Below are positions 1-11,173 of a stretch of 64,000 nucleotides of DNA, piece by piece. Source of the DNA: Catonia carolina (lineage: Eukaryota > Arthropoda > Insecta > Hemiptera > Achilidae); NCBI GenBank assembly GCA_035578175.1, contig JAQMRL010000014.1:11446274-11510273 (forward strand), given 5' to 3'. The notes below the pieces were generated by a model. That model saw only the letters and a program-made list of their open reading frames with translations, ran no database searches and had not been told where the DNA came from. Positions within the stretch are counted from its first letter, which is position 1; each line of letters starts with the position of its first letter. The position numbers and the translations under genes are program-made.

Positions 1-469
1 TCAGCTGTATGTTCAGCTCTCTAAACAACTGTTCATGGAAATATACTTGTTTTCGTACATTTTGTTTTTTGTTTGTGCCTTCTTATTTCTTGTGTTTTCC
101 CGTAAATTTAGATTTTTAACACTAGGTACATTTTCTCAGAAACCAATAAACCTACCAGGCTGAAATTTTTACCAGTTAATTATCTTGTATATCCACATAT
201 ACCGAAATTTTTATGACTTCCTCAGGTGCTCCAAAAATTAGTAATACGCAAAAAACGTAGAAAAAAATTTGTAAAAATATTTTATTCGTAATATTTTAAA
301 AAAATGGTATGGTTCGAAAATTAAATTGAAAAAATGTCAGAAGCTCGAGATGAAACCCGTTACCTATGGTATGTAAAGTTTAATTTCTCTATCTTTTACT
401 ATCCTATGAAAAATGTACCTAAAAATAGGAAATTTAACATTGGCGGGATACAAATACAGTCTTCCCTTA
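1..469. other. A+T-rich sequence, no feature recognised
   Basis: No open frame, tRNA-like box or repeat-family terminus was recognised. The stretch 200-470 contains phrases resembling diverged HINE internal sequence but cannot be aligned with confidence by eye. Confidence 0.4.
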
Positions 470-590
470 AATCGTAGTAGCCGTTTTTGAGAAAATCGCA
501 AAAAAGTGAAAAATGACACGAATAAACTACTACTTCCGGTTGACCGATTTTGATAAAAATGTTTGTGTCGGGTCGTTAATCTGATGTATC
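470..590 (+). repeat. HINE-like element, internal fragment
   Basis: A short piece of the HINE-like family, recognised by the block containing GAGAAAATCGCAAAAAAGTG followed by CTACTACTTCCGGTTGACCG. Both ends are missing. Orientation is + when the element is read from its AAATCTGGTGTG end to its hairpin end. Confidence 0.75.
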
Positions 591-965
591 GTAATTATTT
601 TTACATACAACGGTTCAAAAGATGTTGCTGTTTAAAGACAGCTGTTTTCTTTCGTGAATCGGACTTAAGCGTTAGTAAAATGAAACATGTTCAAAGTTAC
701 TAGCGGTTTAACTAAACTGGCTGCTAGTCTACTAGCACCTAGTAAACGCGTCGTGGGAATAGGCTTTAAATGGAACTTACACACTTACAAACAAGATATG
801 TAGCAAGTTTCAACAATGCATGTAAAATATATAAATACCCCCGTTACATCGAGCAACCCGCAATGATGAGTTGTATTGCATATTGCATTTTCAGTTTTGT
901 AGGCGCATGAATCCTCACTTGAATATATTTAATTTTGTTTAATTATTTTAGTTTGTAAATTTTTT
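591..965. other. No feature recognised
   Basis: Between two HINE fragments. No gene, tRNA-like box or terminal repeat is visible. Confidence 0.35.
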
Positions 966-969
966 TTTT

Positions 970-1104
970 ACTTTCTCTTGCCTGTATGAATATATAGGAA
1001 AAAAGTATTGTTTTCATGTCGATTTTAAGAAATTGAGTTTTCACCGGATCAACACGTTTTCAGACCTCCTGAACCCAAAAAATATGTTTTTAGCGATTGG
1101 TCTG

Positions 1105-1140
<36 letters not shown>

Positions 1141-1365
1141 TGTGTGAACATCTCAAGAACGGAACATCGTACGAACTTGAAACTTAAGTTAGGCACCACT
1201 ACCGGACCCGACACGAACATTTTCATCAAAATCGGTCAATCGGAAGTAGTGTCATTTTTCATTTTTTTGCGATTTTCTCAAAAACAGGTTCTACGATGTT
1301 TTTAAAAATTGCCTGGATTTCTAAATTTTTAATGCTTTACAAGATAGGGTAGGCGTCGTGTCTTC
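970..1365 (-). repeat. HINE-like element, 3'-half copy with (GTGC)n microsatellite
   Basis: It starts with the family's 3' terminus (ACTTTCTCTTGCC and a degenerate terminal hairpin) and runs through the GAACCCAAAAAA/TTAGCGATTGGTCTGTG block into a microsatellite at 1104-1142. Here the tract is (GTGC)n rather than the (GT)n of other copies. Sequence identity stops near 1365, so the 5' half is missing. Short open frames across it, with VRACVRAC-like peptides, are microsatellite artefacts. Confidence 0.8.
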
Positions 1366-1499
1366 AGTCCAGACAGAACTGAGGATAGCTTTGTACCTAC
1401 ACTATTTTGTTTTCCAATGAAAAAAATTACTCTTTGCCAAGTAACCAATATAATATATTAAGTTTTACGTCTAATTCTTTGCGTTTCATCGTAATGTGT

Positions 1500-1785
1500 T
1501 TTTTCATATAAATCTCTTGTCTAGATGTAAACTTAAATATTTCACATCACTTTTTTGAGGCAATATTTCATCCAAACGAACTGGAGAACAAACTTTCTGA
1601 TTCATGCTGCATGTAACATGACTAGATTTTGTTGCATTCACCTTTATCCGCCACCTCTCAAACCAAAAAATTGGTTTTAAAATTTTTCCGAAGCCGTATG
1701 CGGGTCTTCACAACAAGCCAGAATCGCTGTATCATCCGCAAAAGTAGCTGTAATTGCATCTTCGGATTTAAGGGATTTTTAAGTT
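1500..1785 (-). pseudogene. Jockey-type reverse transcriptase fragment
   Basis: Read on the minus strand, this gives a degenerate reverse-transcriptase piece. A TFADDTAIL motif (RT catalytic box; FADD codons near 1731-1742) is followed after a frame change by WFERWRIKVNATKSSHV, which matches the conserved region downstream of the catalytic box in Jockey-clade elements. Only the palm C-terminal portion remains and at least one frameshift is present. The intact-looking Jockey element begins 30 bp away, so this may be the older insertion into which it landed. Confidence 0.65.
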
Positions 1786-1798
1786 TAGTTTGTACTAT

Positions 1799-1811
1799 AA
1801 GTTGAATACTT
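1799..1811. repeat. Target-site duplication of Jockey copy 1 (partner 6449-6461)
   Basis: AAGTTGAATACTT occurs at 1799-1811 and again at 6449-6461, immediately outside the two ends of the element. It is perfect over 13 bp. Confidence 0.9.
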
Positions 1812-2033
1812 TTTTTTTATCTTTTATTTGAAATTTTCAACAGTACACAAATATTTGACTACTAGAAAATGTGTTGTACGTACATAACAAAGTAACATGA
1901 AAGGAAACATAAAAACAAAGATTGATACCCATTGGTATTTCTCTGAGTGTATAAAAAAGTATTAAATATGAGAATTAGTTCGTTTAATTGTTATTATTTT
2001 TATTATATTATTATTAAGTATTTTAGTTAGAAC

Positions 2034-4726
2034 TCAGAGAAGATCTCTATTCCATCTTCTTTTTAGACGCCGGGCTGGATTCCCAGGAAGGTGAAAACGA
2101 TGAAGTTCTTGAATTAGAGGATTCGGATTTATTAGTAATTTCGAAAAGAATTTTTTATAATAGGACTGTGCCACTTCTTCAACTCTAGGAATCCCGAAAT
2201 CGGAGTGTAAAGTGTCGTTACTTACGTAGTATGGAGCTCTAGATATTAAACGGAGAAATTTTGATTGGAACGTCTGTAGATGATTAAGATTACTGGATTT
2301 TCTGAGCCAAATAACTGGACTCCGTAAGTCCAAACTGGTTTAAATAACGATTTGTACAGTAGTAATTTTGAAGAAATTGGCAAAGGAGAAGTTCTACAAA
2401 GAAATCGGTACAGTTGTCGTAATTTTGTATTTAATTGAAGTCTTTTCTTTTTTATGTGCGAGTGCCACGTAAGTCTTTTGTCCAAGATAAGCCCTAAGTA
2501 TCGAATTTCACACTTCTGAGGTATGGGAACGTTATTAAGAAAGACATGAGGGCATATTCCTTTTCGAAGAGTAAAAGAAACATGAATAGATTTGGTTGGA
2601 TTAATTTGTATTCTCCATTTTTCTAACCAGTCTTGTAGAATATCCAGATGATATTGTAAATTTGCACTTGTGATTTGTGGATTATCGGAGGATGAAAGAA
2701 GAAGAGTGTCGTCAGCATATGTAGCAATGGTAGTCACGTTAGTCTCCGGCAGATCAGATGTGTAGATATTGTACAATAACGGAGAGAGGATAGACCCCTG
2801 TGGCACTCCAGCTAAGATCTGCCTATATTCGGAGTAGTCATCCCCTTGACGAACGACGAAAAATCTTTCCTCTAGGTATGAACGGAGAACATGGTAGAGA
2901 GTGTCCGGTAATATATGTTTCAGTTTGAAGAGTAGTCCGTCGGGCCACACTTTGTCAAACGCCGCACTTACGTCTAAGGAAACTGCTCCTGTGTATTCCT
3001 TTCTTTCTAGGCCGGAAGCGATTAGATCGACGACTCGGTGTAGTTGGTGAACTGTAGAATGCTGTGACCGGAAACCGAATTGATGAGTAGGTATAGAATT
3101 TTGATCGTTAACGAAATACAACAAACGGCGAAGAAGTTTTTCAAATAATTTTGAGAGAACCGGAAGTAAACTGATGGGTCTGTAGGAAGAAGAAGAATTG
3201 GGAGGTTTATCTGGCTTCAGAATCATTATTATCTGGGACATCTTCCATTGAATAGGAAAATAAGTCGTCCGTAGTATGGCGTTGAATATGTAGGTAATAA
3301 GCGAAACAGCTTCTTGTGGGAGTTCACGGAGAATTTCCGAAGTTATTAAATCAAATCCAGGAGTTTTACGAAGAGGCAGAGATTTAATCTCTTCATGTAC
3401 TTCTTTTTTAGTAATTTTTTCCGGAGGTAGCGAGAGAGGCAGAGGAGATGAAATAAATTCTTCAAGAGATGTCGAAAAAACAGGTCTGATATTACAATGC
3501 GGACTAAAAACGTGCGATAGATGTTCAGCAAATAAATCTGCTTTCTCTTTTTTTGACTTAGCCCAAGCACCATTTGGAAGACGAAGTGGAGAGGATGAGG
3601 AAACAGGACGAAGTACCCTGCGGGTAGCTTTCCACAATCCACCATCCCTAGGATTTAGTTCTGCTAGTTCTTGATTAAATCGAGCTGTCTTAATAGCCCT
3701 AATTTCGGCTTTCAACTGATTGGTGAGCTGGTTGAGTCGTCTCTTGTGCGATGGTAATCTGGTACGATGCCACAAGTTTCTCGCTCTTCTCTTGTCCCTG
3801 ATTAGTTCCCTGATGAATATGGGATAACTTGGAACATCTCTTTTCTTCACCTTTGCAGGGAGATTTGAGCTCCAAGCAGATTGCGGGATAGTTCATGTTA
3901 AGTGGTCCACTGCTTCATCCATGTCCTCTGGTGACTTCAGTGGCAGGTTTAATCTCAGATTTGTTCGTATGAGATGTCGAAATAAATCCCAGTCTACGGT
4001 GTTTGCGTGTAAAGATGGCGGAGATAGCTTCTACAATGGGGTACAGGAGAGAGTTAAAAGCACTGGAGAATGATCAGACGATAAATCATCCAGGAAGAGG
4101 ACGGATGAGTAGAATGACGACAATCCTCGGGAAACAAAAAAATCTAAAAGGTCAGGTTGCTTGGAAAGAGCCGATGGCCAGTACGTCGGAGAGCCAGTGG
4201 AATAAATTTTTAGGTTGTTGTGCATGATAGATTGCAAAAGAGCTCGACCACGGGGATTATTTAACCGCGATCCCCATTGTACGTGCTTGGCATTATAGTC
4301 GCCACCGCAGAGAAAGTGGTTACCCAAGGACGCGAAGAAATCAGTAAAATCAGGTACTTTTAATGCAAATCTCGGAGGACAATAGATTGCTGCAACAGTA
4401 AAGGTGTTATTTAATAATTTGACAGCAACTGCAGCTGCTTGAATTGATTCAGTCGGATCACACGTGGGGTAAAAATAGTGTTGAATAGACGAACGGATAA
4501 TTACTGCTGCTCCGCCGTAACCACGATCATCAGGCCTATCTGCTCGATAAACTGAGTAACCTTTTATATAAAATTTTGAACGGGATGTAAGATGAGTTTC
4601 GCTTATTAAGGCAATATCGACGCGTTTTTCATTAAGTACGTACTCTAACTCATTAACGTGTTGCAAAACGCCGTTTGCATTCCAGAGGAGAATCAATAAA
4701 GATGGCTGCCCTGATCTATTTGTCAT
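2034..4726 (-). pseudogene. ORF2 (APE endonuclease + reverse transcriptase) of Jockey copy 1
   Basis: This is the enzyme that nicks target DNA and copies element RNA. It starts at 4726 with MTNRSGQ. The endonuclease domain shows LLWNANGV, ALISETHLT, GDYNAKHVQWGS and SSDHSPVLL, the APE-like catalytic blocks. A linker rich in Arg/Lys leads to the RT, with SYRPISLLPVLSKLFE, HQFGFR, LDVSAAFDKVW, GVPQGSILSPLLYNIYTSDLP and the catalytic ATYADDTLLL. The C-terminus ends RRLKRRWNRDLL. Lesions are a stop directly after the endonuclease (near 4031), a TGA near 3895 and a one-base frameshift near 2300. Most catalytic blocks survive. Confidence 0.85.
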
Positions 4727-6098
4727 TTCGTGACACTAGGACCTGTAGTAGCTGTGACATTACCGTGATCATGGGCATGAGCAGAGATTTCATTTCGGAC
4801 ATAAAAGACGATAGATGTGATGCAAGATCATTGTCTTCGGGAAGTTGAGCTGAATCTCTCGGTTGACTTACTACATTGGAGTAACTACGGCGTGAATTTG
4901 TAATCTGATGATCAGATGAAATTTCAGGCTGACGTGTGGATGAGTGCGGTTGTGGTGGTACTGTAGAGTTCGGCGTGAATGAAGTCAGCAGAGGAGGGAA
5001 TTAAGATGGAGTTACAACCGGGACCGGGTGAGTAGTAGCACGTATCAGTGTATTGCGCGACGTTGTTGTTGAAGAGCGGTGATTTTGAAGACTCCTGTGA
5101 ACTAAGCATCCACGGTAGTTAGCTGGATAAGATTCGCCGCAAAGGGTACAGGTTGCCTTAGTATCTCTTGGTTTTGTGCAAGTCGCAGATTCGTGTGAAC
5201 CAGCGCACCGCACAAATCGAGGGGACAGATTACAGTAACGTTTAGTATGTCCGTACTGTTGACAATGCACACACTGAATAACATTCCGTTTCTTCCTTGG
5301 TTCTTCAACTTTTATTTTGGAGTGAAGTAAGTAATTTAGATTGAAAATATTTTTATTTTCATTATTTTTGCCTGGTTACAAATCAACGAAGAATAACGGG
5401 AGTCGCTCCTTGTTGTATGATATGACATTACAAACAGATCTTACTGTGAATCCAAGATTGTTAAGCGCATCGGCTATTACATGTTCTTTAAGCGAATGGT
5501 GGAGTCCACGCAGTACTACTCTGAGCGCCTTTTCTTCCTGAAGCTGAAAATTATGAAATTCGGCTTCATTTTCTTTGAAGTACCGGACAAGTTTTCGATA
5601 GACATCGGGCGTAGACGGGTAAATTGTTATGCCTTTCTTAGTAGACAGACATTTAAAATTTTCTGAGCTAACTAAGTGAGTTAATAGGTTACATAACTCA
5701 GAGAAGTTTACGTCCGATTTTAAGTATATCGGCGGAGGACGATTAAATTTTGTTGACGAGTCAGATTCGGTTTCTAACGGAGCATATCGATTTTGCGTTT
5801 CAATAGCCGGAACGTTAGAATTATTTAACCTGGGATCTCGAGCAGAAGCAGTATTTATTGTAGTGGTAGGTCGATTCAGATTGCGTTTTTTAATTTTTTC
5901 TGAACTAGATAAGGAGTTGTTTTCGGTTGAATTTGGAGACCGGCCTCGCTTTTTAGTTTTGTTGACGATCATAGACCATTTTAAATGATTATCAGATGGT
6001 CCGGGAGTTTGCTCTTCTATGGAGTCAAAATTATTAATATTATTATCAGTACTAAGCCTTGATTTCCCTGATGTTAGGGATGTTTGATCTGTTTCCAT
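4716..6098 (-). pseudogene. ORF1 (gag-like, CCHC zinc knuckles) of Jockey copy 1
   Basis: This is the nucleic-acid-binding ORF1 protein of the Jockey element, expected to package the element RNA. The start at 6098 (METDQTSLTSG) follows the 5' leader. The N-terminal ~130 residues are low-complexity and basic; a middle domain (motif PPPIYLKSDVNF, then KGITIYPSTPDVYRKL) is shared with copy 2. Zinc knuckles follow: CVHCQQYGHTKRYC (CX2CX4HX4C), a second whose first Cys has become Phe (FVRCAGSHESATC), and CTLCGESYPANYRGC. A TAA in the VDL*PGK segment (about 5376) replaces the Glu codon seen in copy 2, so the frame is broken once. The reading then continues to a TAG at 4716-4718 that overlaps the ORF2 start. 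Confidence 0.8.
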
Positions 6099-6490
6099 TG
6101 TATTTTACAACGCAAACACGCACAATGTAGAACAAAAACGTTAAAATTAACAAAAGAAAAAAACGTAATAAACAACAATTAGAAAAAAAAGAAGAAGAAG
6201 AAGAAGAAAATAAAGAAAATTTGTTAACCCACTGCTGCCTATTGTAGGTTATAGTTTTTTTTTAACAAAGAACGTCATTATTTTCATTCACAAAAAAACC
6301 AACAAATGTACAAATTAGAGGTAACTTTCACGTATATGTCAATAGCACAATAAATACAACAAAATCTAAAGTAACACTGTAATATCAAAATGTTTAGACT
6401 CCTAAAACACAAGCGTGTAGCCATGTCAAAACAGCTGATCCGGAACCCAAGTTGAATACTTATTAAAATAAAGTTGAAGGTTATTAAAAT

Positions 6491-6617
6491 TCAAAGTTAA
6501 GGGTTGATTTCAAACTTGCCTTTCAAAACTTTTCACTTTCTCGAGCGTTACAGTTGTAACTTTCTAGGAAAATGAAAAGTTTTGAAAAGCAAGCCCGAAA
6601 TCAACCCTTAACTTTGA
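6491..6617. mobile_element. 127-bp hairpin MITE
   Basis: An almost perfect inverted repeat: TCAAAGTTAAGGGTTGATTTC at the left end is mirrored by GAAATCAACCCTTAACTTTGA at the right. The arms are about 45 bp and the loop about 35 bp. It is non-coding and sits in the intron just upstream of the odorant-receptor exon. The superfamily was not determined. Confidence 0.75.
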
Positions 6618-6668
6618 TTTTTCGGTTAAGCGCAATATTAAACCAAGAAATTTCCATTTTTGTTTCAG

Positions 6669-6830
6669 GAAGAAAATATGAGAAGAGCATTATGCAATTG
6701 TAACTGGATTGATAAACCAAAACGGTTTAAAGATGCAATTCGATTAATGATTCTTAAAACAACTAAACCGACTGGGTTGAAACCTTTTGGCGTTAATTAT
6801 TTTGTAATAAACCTTGAAACATTTGCTACG
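6669..6830 (+). CDS. Odorant receptor, penultimate exon (partial gene)
   Basis: A 54-codon exon with no stop, in phase 0 at both ends. It is bounded by a polypyrimidine/AG acceptor (TTTGTTTCAG, ending 6668) and a GTAAAT donor (6831). The peptide starts EENMRRALCNCNWIDKP and contains RFKDAIRLMILKTTKP and NYFVINLETFAT. This order is the C-terminal signature of insect odorant receptors (7tm_6 family): the Y/C-x-C-x-W motif, then F--AL-L-M, a hydrophobic linker, and LETF at the start of TM7. These proteins form ligand-gated cation channels with a co-receptor in olfactory neuron dendrites. The exon joins in frame to 12862-12924, where the last TM7 residues are encoded. No lesion was found. Upstream exons are not in the window, so it is unknown whether the gene is functional. 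Confidence 0.78.
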
Positions 6831-6971
6831 GTAAATATATATATTTTTTCTCTTGCCCTACATATTGGGAAGGAAAGTGGTTTCACCTTAATTTTTCTAA
6901 ATCGTGTTTTCATCGGAAAAACACGTTTTCACGTTGACCCCTGAACCAAAAAAAAACATAATTTTTACGAT

Positions 6972-7160
6972 TGGTCTGACTGGAAATAGGCTTGGTAATG
7001 CGGGCGATGGGTGCTACTATCCATGTTGCCAGGTTGTGTACGTGACATCCTGTCGGACTTTCTACCTGAATTGACAGACTGCATTCTCAATTCAGGTAGA
7101 CAGTCAGATTCAGGCAACATGAATAGCAGCGCCCACCCCCGCATTACGCAGTCTATTTAA
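6972..7160. mobile_element. Hairpin MITE, partner of copy at 45600-45790
   Basis: The arms GGTAATGCGGGCGATGGGTG and CCCACCCCCGCATTACGCAG enclose an internal inverted pair, TCTACCTGAATTGA / TCAATTCAGGTAGA. The same palindrome recurs at 45620-45785. There it sits in the middle of a much larger palindrome, suggesting that this is the core of a foldback element. Confidence 0.75.
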
Positions 7161-7680
7161 CAAACATTTTAAAATTCTGCCACAACATTGGCCAATCAAT
7201 ATTTCATGTTATTAACATATTTGTAGGCTACTAAATTTTTTTGCTGAATAAAACGATAGTTTACCCGTGCCGAACGTTTGAGCGGTTACCGAGGTAGCAA
7301 AAAGGGTTCAAAATATTGTTAATAATTCAAAATTTAAATAATGGACGAATTTGAAATTTCGTATACTTTGTAAAAATATAATTGTCTATGTTGTGTTAAA
7401 ATTTCAAACTTTTCAGTCAAATAATTACCGAGTTAAACGCTTCTAAACGCATGAAATTTGTTGCGGTAACAAAAAAAAGCGGGTCCTTTTGTCTTCCAAC
7501 CTCGATATGGCAATTTTTAAGCAACATTAAAAATATGGGTTTATTACAGTTCAACGCATAATAAAATGAGCTAAATTTTGAGGTAAAGTATGTTAAAATC
7601 CGACTCATAGTTTTGGAGACGCAAGGGTTCAAACTCGGGTGTCTATGATTATGAAACCGATAGTAGATGTTGAAACATCC
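7161..7680 (+). repeat. One arm and flank of a foldback-type repeat (also at 45790-46290)
   Basis: The blocks TTCTGCCACAACATTGGCCA, GTTTACCCGTGCCGAACG, CGGTTACCGAGGTAGCAAAA and CAACCTCGATATGGCAATTT occur in the same order and orientation at 45780-46290. No coding potential was recognised; the short antisense open frame across it also recurs in the other copy but shows no domain. Confidence 0.7.
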
Positions 7681-7953
7681 AATATAGGCTAAATTATTTT
7701 TTTTTGTCTTTAATTTTTAAATCTAGAACACTATACTATACATTAAAGCACAATCACTAGATTTGATGAGAGTTATTATTAGGCGTGAAAGGGGGGGTCA
7801 CACCCAGTAGTGTATCCTCCAGGATGACGTAATCATGCTATGATGGAGATGATCTTCATGGAAATGAAAATGAAAACCCAACGGTGACGAACTTAAGAAG
7901 ATGTGATGTTGAAGATAATGAAATGAAGATAATGGAAGAACGGTAACAGAATG

Positions 7954-10643
7954 TTATCGAAGAAGATCCCTACACCATAGACGGCGAAGACGTCGAAAAT
8001 TTGGAAAATTTTGAACGGCCATTTGTCGAGCGAGATCGTTTGGATGATTTTGTAATTTATCAAAATATCTTTGATAAAGTTGTCGTGCAACGTCTTTTAC
8101 GTAGGGAATACGAAGGTCAGAATGAAGGGTGTCGTTTCTCACATACCAAGGTGCTCCAGTGGCAAGCCTTAAATATCTTGATTGAAATACTTGTATTTTG
8201 TTTAAACTGGTTCGAGCAGCAGCACCAAAAATCTGAATTCCGTACAGCCAGAGAGGTTTCAGCAAAGTCTTGTAAATTGTAATTTTTTGTTTCAGTGGTA
8301 GATGAGAACGTGGTTTAACTAGGTGGAACAAACATCTGAGGCGATTGTTTAGTAATAAGCGTTTGCTTTTCAGATGTTCATTCCACGTCAGCCGCCTGTC
8401 TAACCATAATCCTAAGTACTTCACTTTGTTTCTAGTTGGTATGTTGACCCCACCAAGGGTTACTGGCGGACAGCTGCCTCTTCGAAGAGTAAAGGTGACC
8501 TGGACGGACTTTCCAGGATTAACCTTTATTCTCCACTTTTAAGCCAGGTATCTAGGTCGTTCAGATATTGTTGAACCTTTCTTGACGCTCCTTCTGTTGT
8601 TTCACTTCTTGCAATAATGGCAGTATCATCTGCATATGTTGCAATAAGTGCATTGTTCTTCAACGGCATATCGCTGGTGTAGATTGTAAAAAAAACAGGT
8701 GAAAGGATAGAACCCTGAGGAACGCCGGCATTGATTTTGTGGGTGTTGGAAAAAGCATCTCCTACTTTCACCTTAAAGAATCTATCCTCTAAAAATGACC
8801 TCATTACCAGAAAATATGAGTCTGGGAGGATTTCTTTTAACTTATAAAGTAAACCGGCGTGCTACACCCGATCGAAAGCAGCACTTATGTCAAGAAATAC
8901 TCCAGTGGCGTAGAGCTTTCTTTCCAGACTCTCCGTTAAGAAATCAGTGACTCGATGAAGTTGTTGGATCGTAGAATGACCCTGCCGGAACCCGAACTGG
9001 TGTGGTGGGATCGTGTTGGATTCAGTGCAATGAAGTAGTTTTCGAGGAAGCAGAAGACGTTCGATAACCTTTCCTAAAACGGGGAGTAGACTTATAGGTC
9101 TGTACGAAGTGCAAGCATGAGGATCTTTTCCTGGTTTAGGAAATAAAACAATTATAGCGAACTTCCACTGTAAAGGAAAATAACCCAGCCGAATTATTGC
9201 GTTGAATAATATCATAAGATACCGGAAGGTCGAAGACGGTAGTTCTTTTAAAACGCACGCAGATATTAAGTCATACCCGGGAGCCTTCTTCCTTGGTAAT
9301 TTTTCTATAACCTCTTTTATTTCATGTTCCCGAAATGGGACAGGCGGTAAAGATAGCTGCAATGAAGCAATTAAACAGTCTTCCAAATGATGCGTAAATT
9401 CAACATCTTCAACATCTGCATGAGGATAAAATGTGTTTTCCAGAGTGTTTGCAAAAAGATCTGCCTTCTCTTCTTCTGACTTCGCCCACGAATTGTCTAC
9501 CCGTTGTAAAGGGGTAGATACGTCCGCCTCTTTAAGGAAACGCTTCGTTGCTCTCCAAAGGGACCCATCACTTTCAGTCAGATCCGCTGTAAATGCGTCA
9601 AATTGCTCTGCCTTCAACACTGCAAGTTCTTTCTTCAACCGGTTTGACAGATGATTGAGTGTTGCCTTGTCTCTTCTCATGCGAGTCCTCTGCCACTGAT
9701 GCCGAGCTCTACGCTTTTCTCGAATGAGCTCACGAATATAAACAGGGTATTGCGGTAAATAGGACAAAGCAGGTTGACGAAACATCGCTGAATCCCAAGC
9801 TGCAGACTGTATAACTTGAGTAAGGTTTTCAACTGCGTTGTCAAGATCTTCAGTTGACTTCAATTTGACGTTGGGATCTAAATTAGCGTCCACCTTTTCA
9901 CGAAACCGATTCCAATCAACATTCCCTCTTGTTAACGATGGACGATGTGTAACACGCGACGGTAATGTCTGAAGAGTTAACAGTAGAGGTGAATGATCAG
10001 ACGAAAGCTCGTACAACTCTTGTATTGATGGAGTTTAGACCCTTTGATATAAAGAAGTCGAGCACGTCAGGTAGCCGGTTCCTTGCTGCTGGCCAGTAGG
10101 TTGGAGTGGGTGGTGGATGAGTATGAAGGTGATTTTCTGTATAACGGAATGTAAAACACGACCACGGAGATTTATGAGCCTGGATCCCCACAGAGGATGT
10201 TTCGAATTATAGTCACCTCCGAGTAATACTCGGGGACCTGCATTTCGGAAGAGAGAAGTGAAGTGTTCTTCTGAAAGTACAAACCGTGGGGGACAGTAAA
10301 CAGCCACAAATGAAACGCTGTAGTTGCAAAATTGTACTGCTGTAGTTGTAGCTTGAATATGTTCTTCCTGAATATTCTGCGGCATTAGATGGTGTCTTAT
10401 AGACGTACGAATTAATATAGCCGTTCCACCATGACCTGTGTTATCAGGGTGATCAGTACGGTACACTTTATATCCAGTTATCTTAAACCGACTTCGTGAT
10501 GTTAAATGCGTTTCTGAAATCATAACAATATCGACTCGTTTCTCGTATAGGAGGTGTTAAAGTTCATCCCGATGACGAAGGATCCCGTTAGCATTCCACA
10601 GGAGAGCTACCATAGAATTGACAGTTCCGTAATTATTTACCAT
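7954..10643 (-). pseudogene. ORF2 (APE endonuclease + reverse transcriptase) of Jockey copy 2
   Basis: It starts at 10643 with MVNNYGTVNSMVALLWNANG. Endonuclease blocks visible are MISETHLTSRSRF, GGDYNSKHPLWGS and LSSDHSPLLLTL. RT blocks visible are SYRPISLLPVLGKVIERL, HQFGFRQGHST, LDISAAFDRV, GVPQGSILSPVFFTIYTSDMP and the catalytic ATYADDTAII. The C-terminus has RNDTLHSDLRIPYVKDVA and RRLRRLWCRDLLR. Lesions are a stop near 10555, a frame break between 10035 and 10016, a stop near 8861 and disruptions between 8526 and 8424. It lies antisense to the host receptor gene, so its transcript would be complementary to the intron only. Confidence 0.83.
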
Positions 10644-10689
10644 GTTGCTGAAGTAAGACCTGAATTAATTGAGACATTAGTGTTATCAT

Positions 10690-10926
10690 TACCAAACAAG
10701 ACTTGAAAATCACCAGAATCCAGAAGCCATCAATCTCCTAGACAACAGTGGAACACACAGAAGACTATGCAGACTACACCCTACAGATTTATTTTAATAT
10801 GTGATTGTGTAATTTATTTTACATTCCTGGCAAGATCACTTCAACAAAATGGGAAATTTTATAGAGTAATACCAAGGGGTATTACTTGCTCAAGATTTAT
10901 ACTTACAACACATCTACTCATTGTTC

Positions 10927-10963
<37 letters not shown>

Positions 10964-11173
10964 GTCCGACTGTTCTGCAATTACTGCTAATGCAGACGGT
11001 GAAGGATGAAATGATTTTTTTGTAACGTATGAAAAGATGCCGTGCCTGAATGGGATTCGAACCCAAGACCGCATGATGAGAGGCGAGCACGTTACCAACT
11101 GCGCCAATGCGGCCGGCATTGTTCTATGAGAGCAGATCGTAGATTTACAGTTATTCAAAAAAAAAAGAAAAAA
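10690..11173 (+). mobile_element. LINE-3'-end-derived retroposon with poly(A), TSD AGTGTTATCAT
   Basis: The perfect 11-bp repeat AGTGTTATCAT flanks it (10679-10689 and 11174-11184) and it ends in an A-rich tail (11158-11173). The first bases read as a decayed Jockey RT C-terminus (INLLDNSGTHRRLCRLHPTDL; compare RRLKRLWPRDLL). A 3' UTR with the stem-loop AATACCAAGGGGTATT follows. A second copy at 50301-51402 starts at the same internal position. A tRNA-derived SINE (10932-11117) is nested inside. Confidence 0.82.
10932..11117 (-). mobile_element. SINE-A, tRNA-derived SINE, TSD ATTGTTCTATGA
   Basis: The minus-strand order is a tRNA-like head, an unrelated body and poly(A). The head starts GGCCGGCCGCATTGGCGCAG, with A box TTGGCGCAGTTGG and B box GGGTTCGAATCCCA. 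The 12-bp repeat ATTGTTCTATGA at 10920-10931 and 11118-11129 is a perfect TSD. The anticodon arm does not pair cleanly, so the parental tRNA is not named. The small plus-strand frame with WDSNPRPHDERRA is an artefact of this tRNA head. Confidence 0.9.

Larger units (their letters stand above)
1812..6448 (-). mobile_element. Nearly full-length Jockey-like non-LTR retrotransposon (copy 1)
   Basis: This is a two-ORF non-LTR retrotransposon on the minus strand. ORF1 is a gag-like protein with CCHC knuckles; ORF2 carries an APE-type endonuclease and a reverse transcriptase. The 13-bp direct repeat AAGTTGAATACTT sits exactly outside both ends (1799-1811 and 6449-6461), proving target-primed insertion and defining a 4,637-bp unit. 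The 3' end is T-rich on the plus strand (short A tail in sense). The roughly 350-bp 5' leader (6099-6448) has a pyrimidine-rich stretch that reads (GAA)n on the plus strand near 6191-6207. Only three in-frame stops and one frameshift were found, so the copy is fairly young. No RNase H domain was seen. Confidence 0.88.

Noticed and set aside
7417..7632. 71-codon minus-strand frame that also appears at 46056-46256
   Set aside because: Both copies lie in the same dispersed repeat and no domain or start context is recognised; conservation is explained by repeat identity.
10932..11117. tRNA gene within Jockey copy 2 on the minus strand
   Set aside because: The tRNA-like head continues into a non-tRNA body and poly(A) with a perfect TSD, so it is a SINE.
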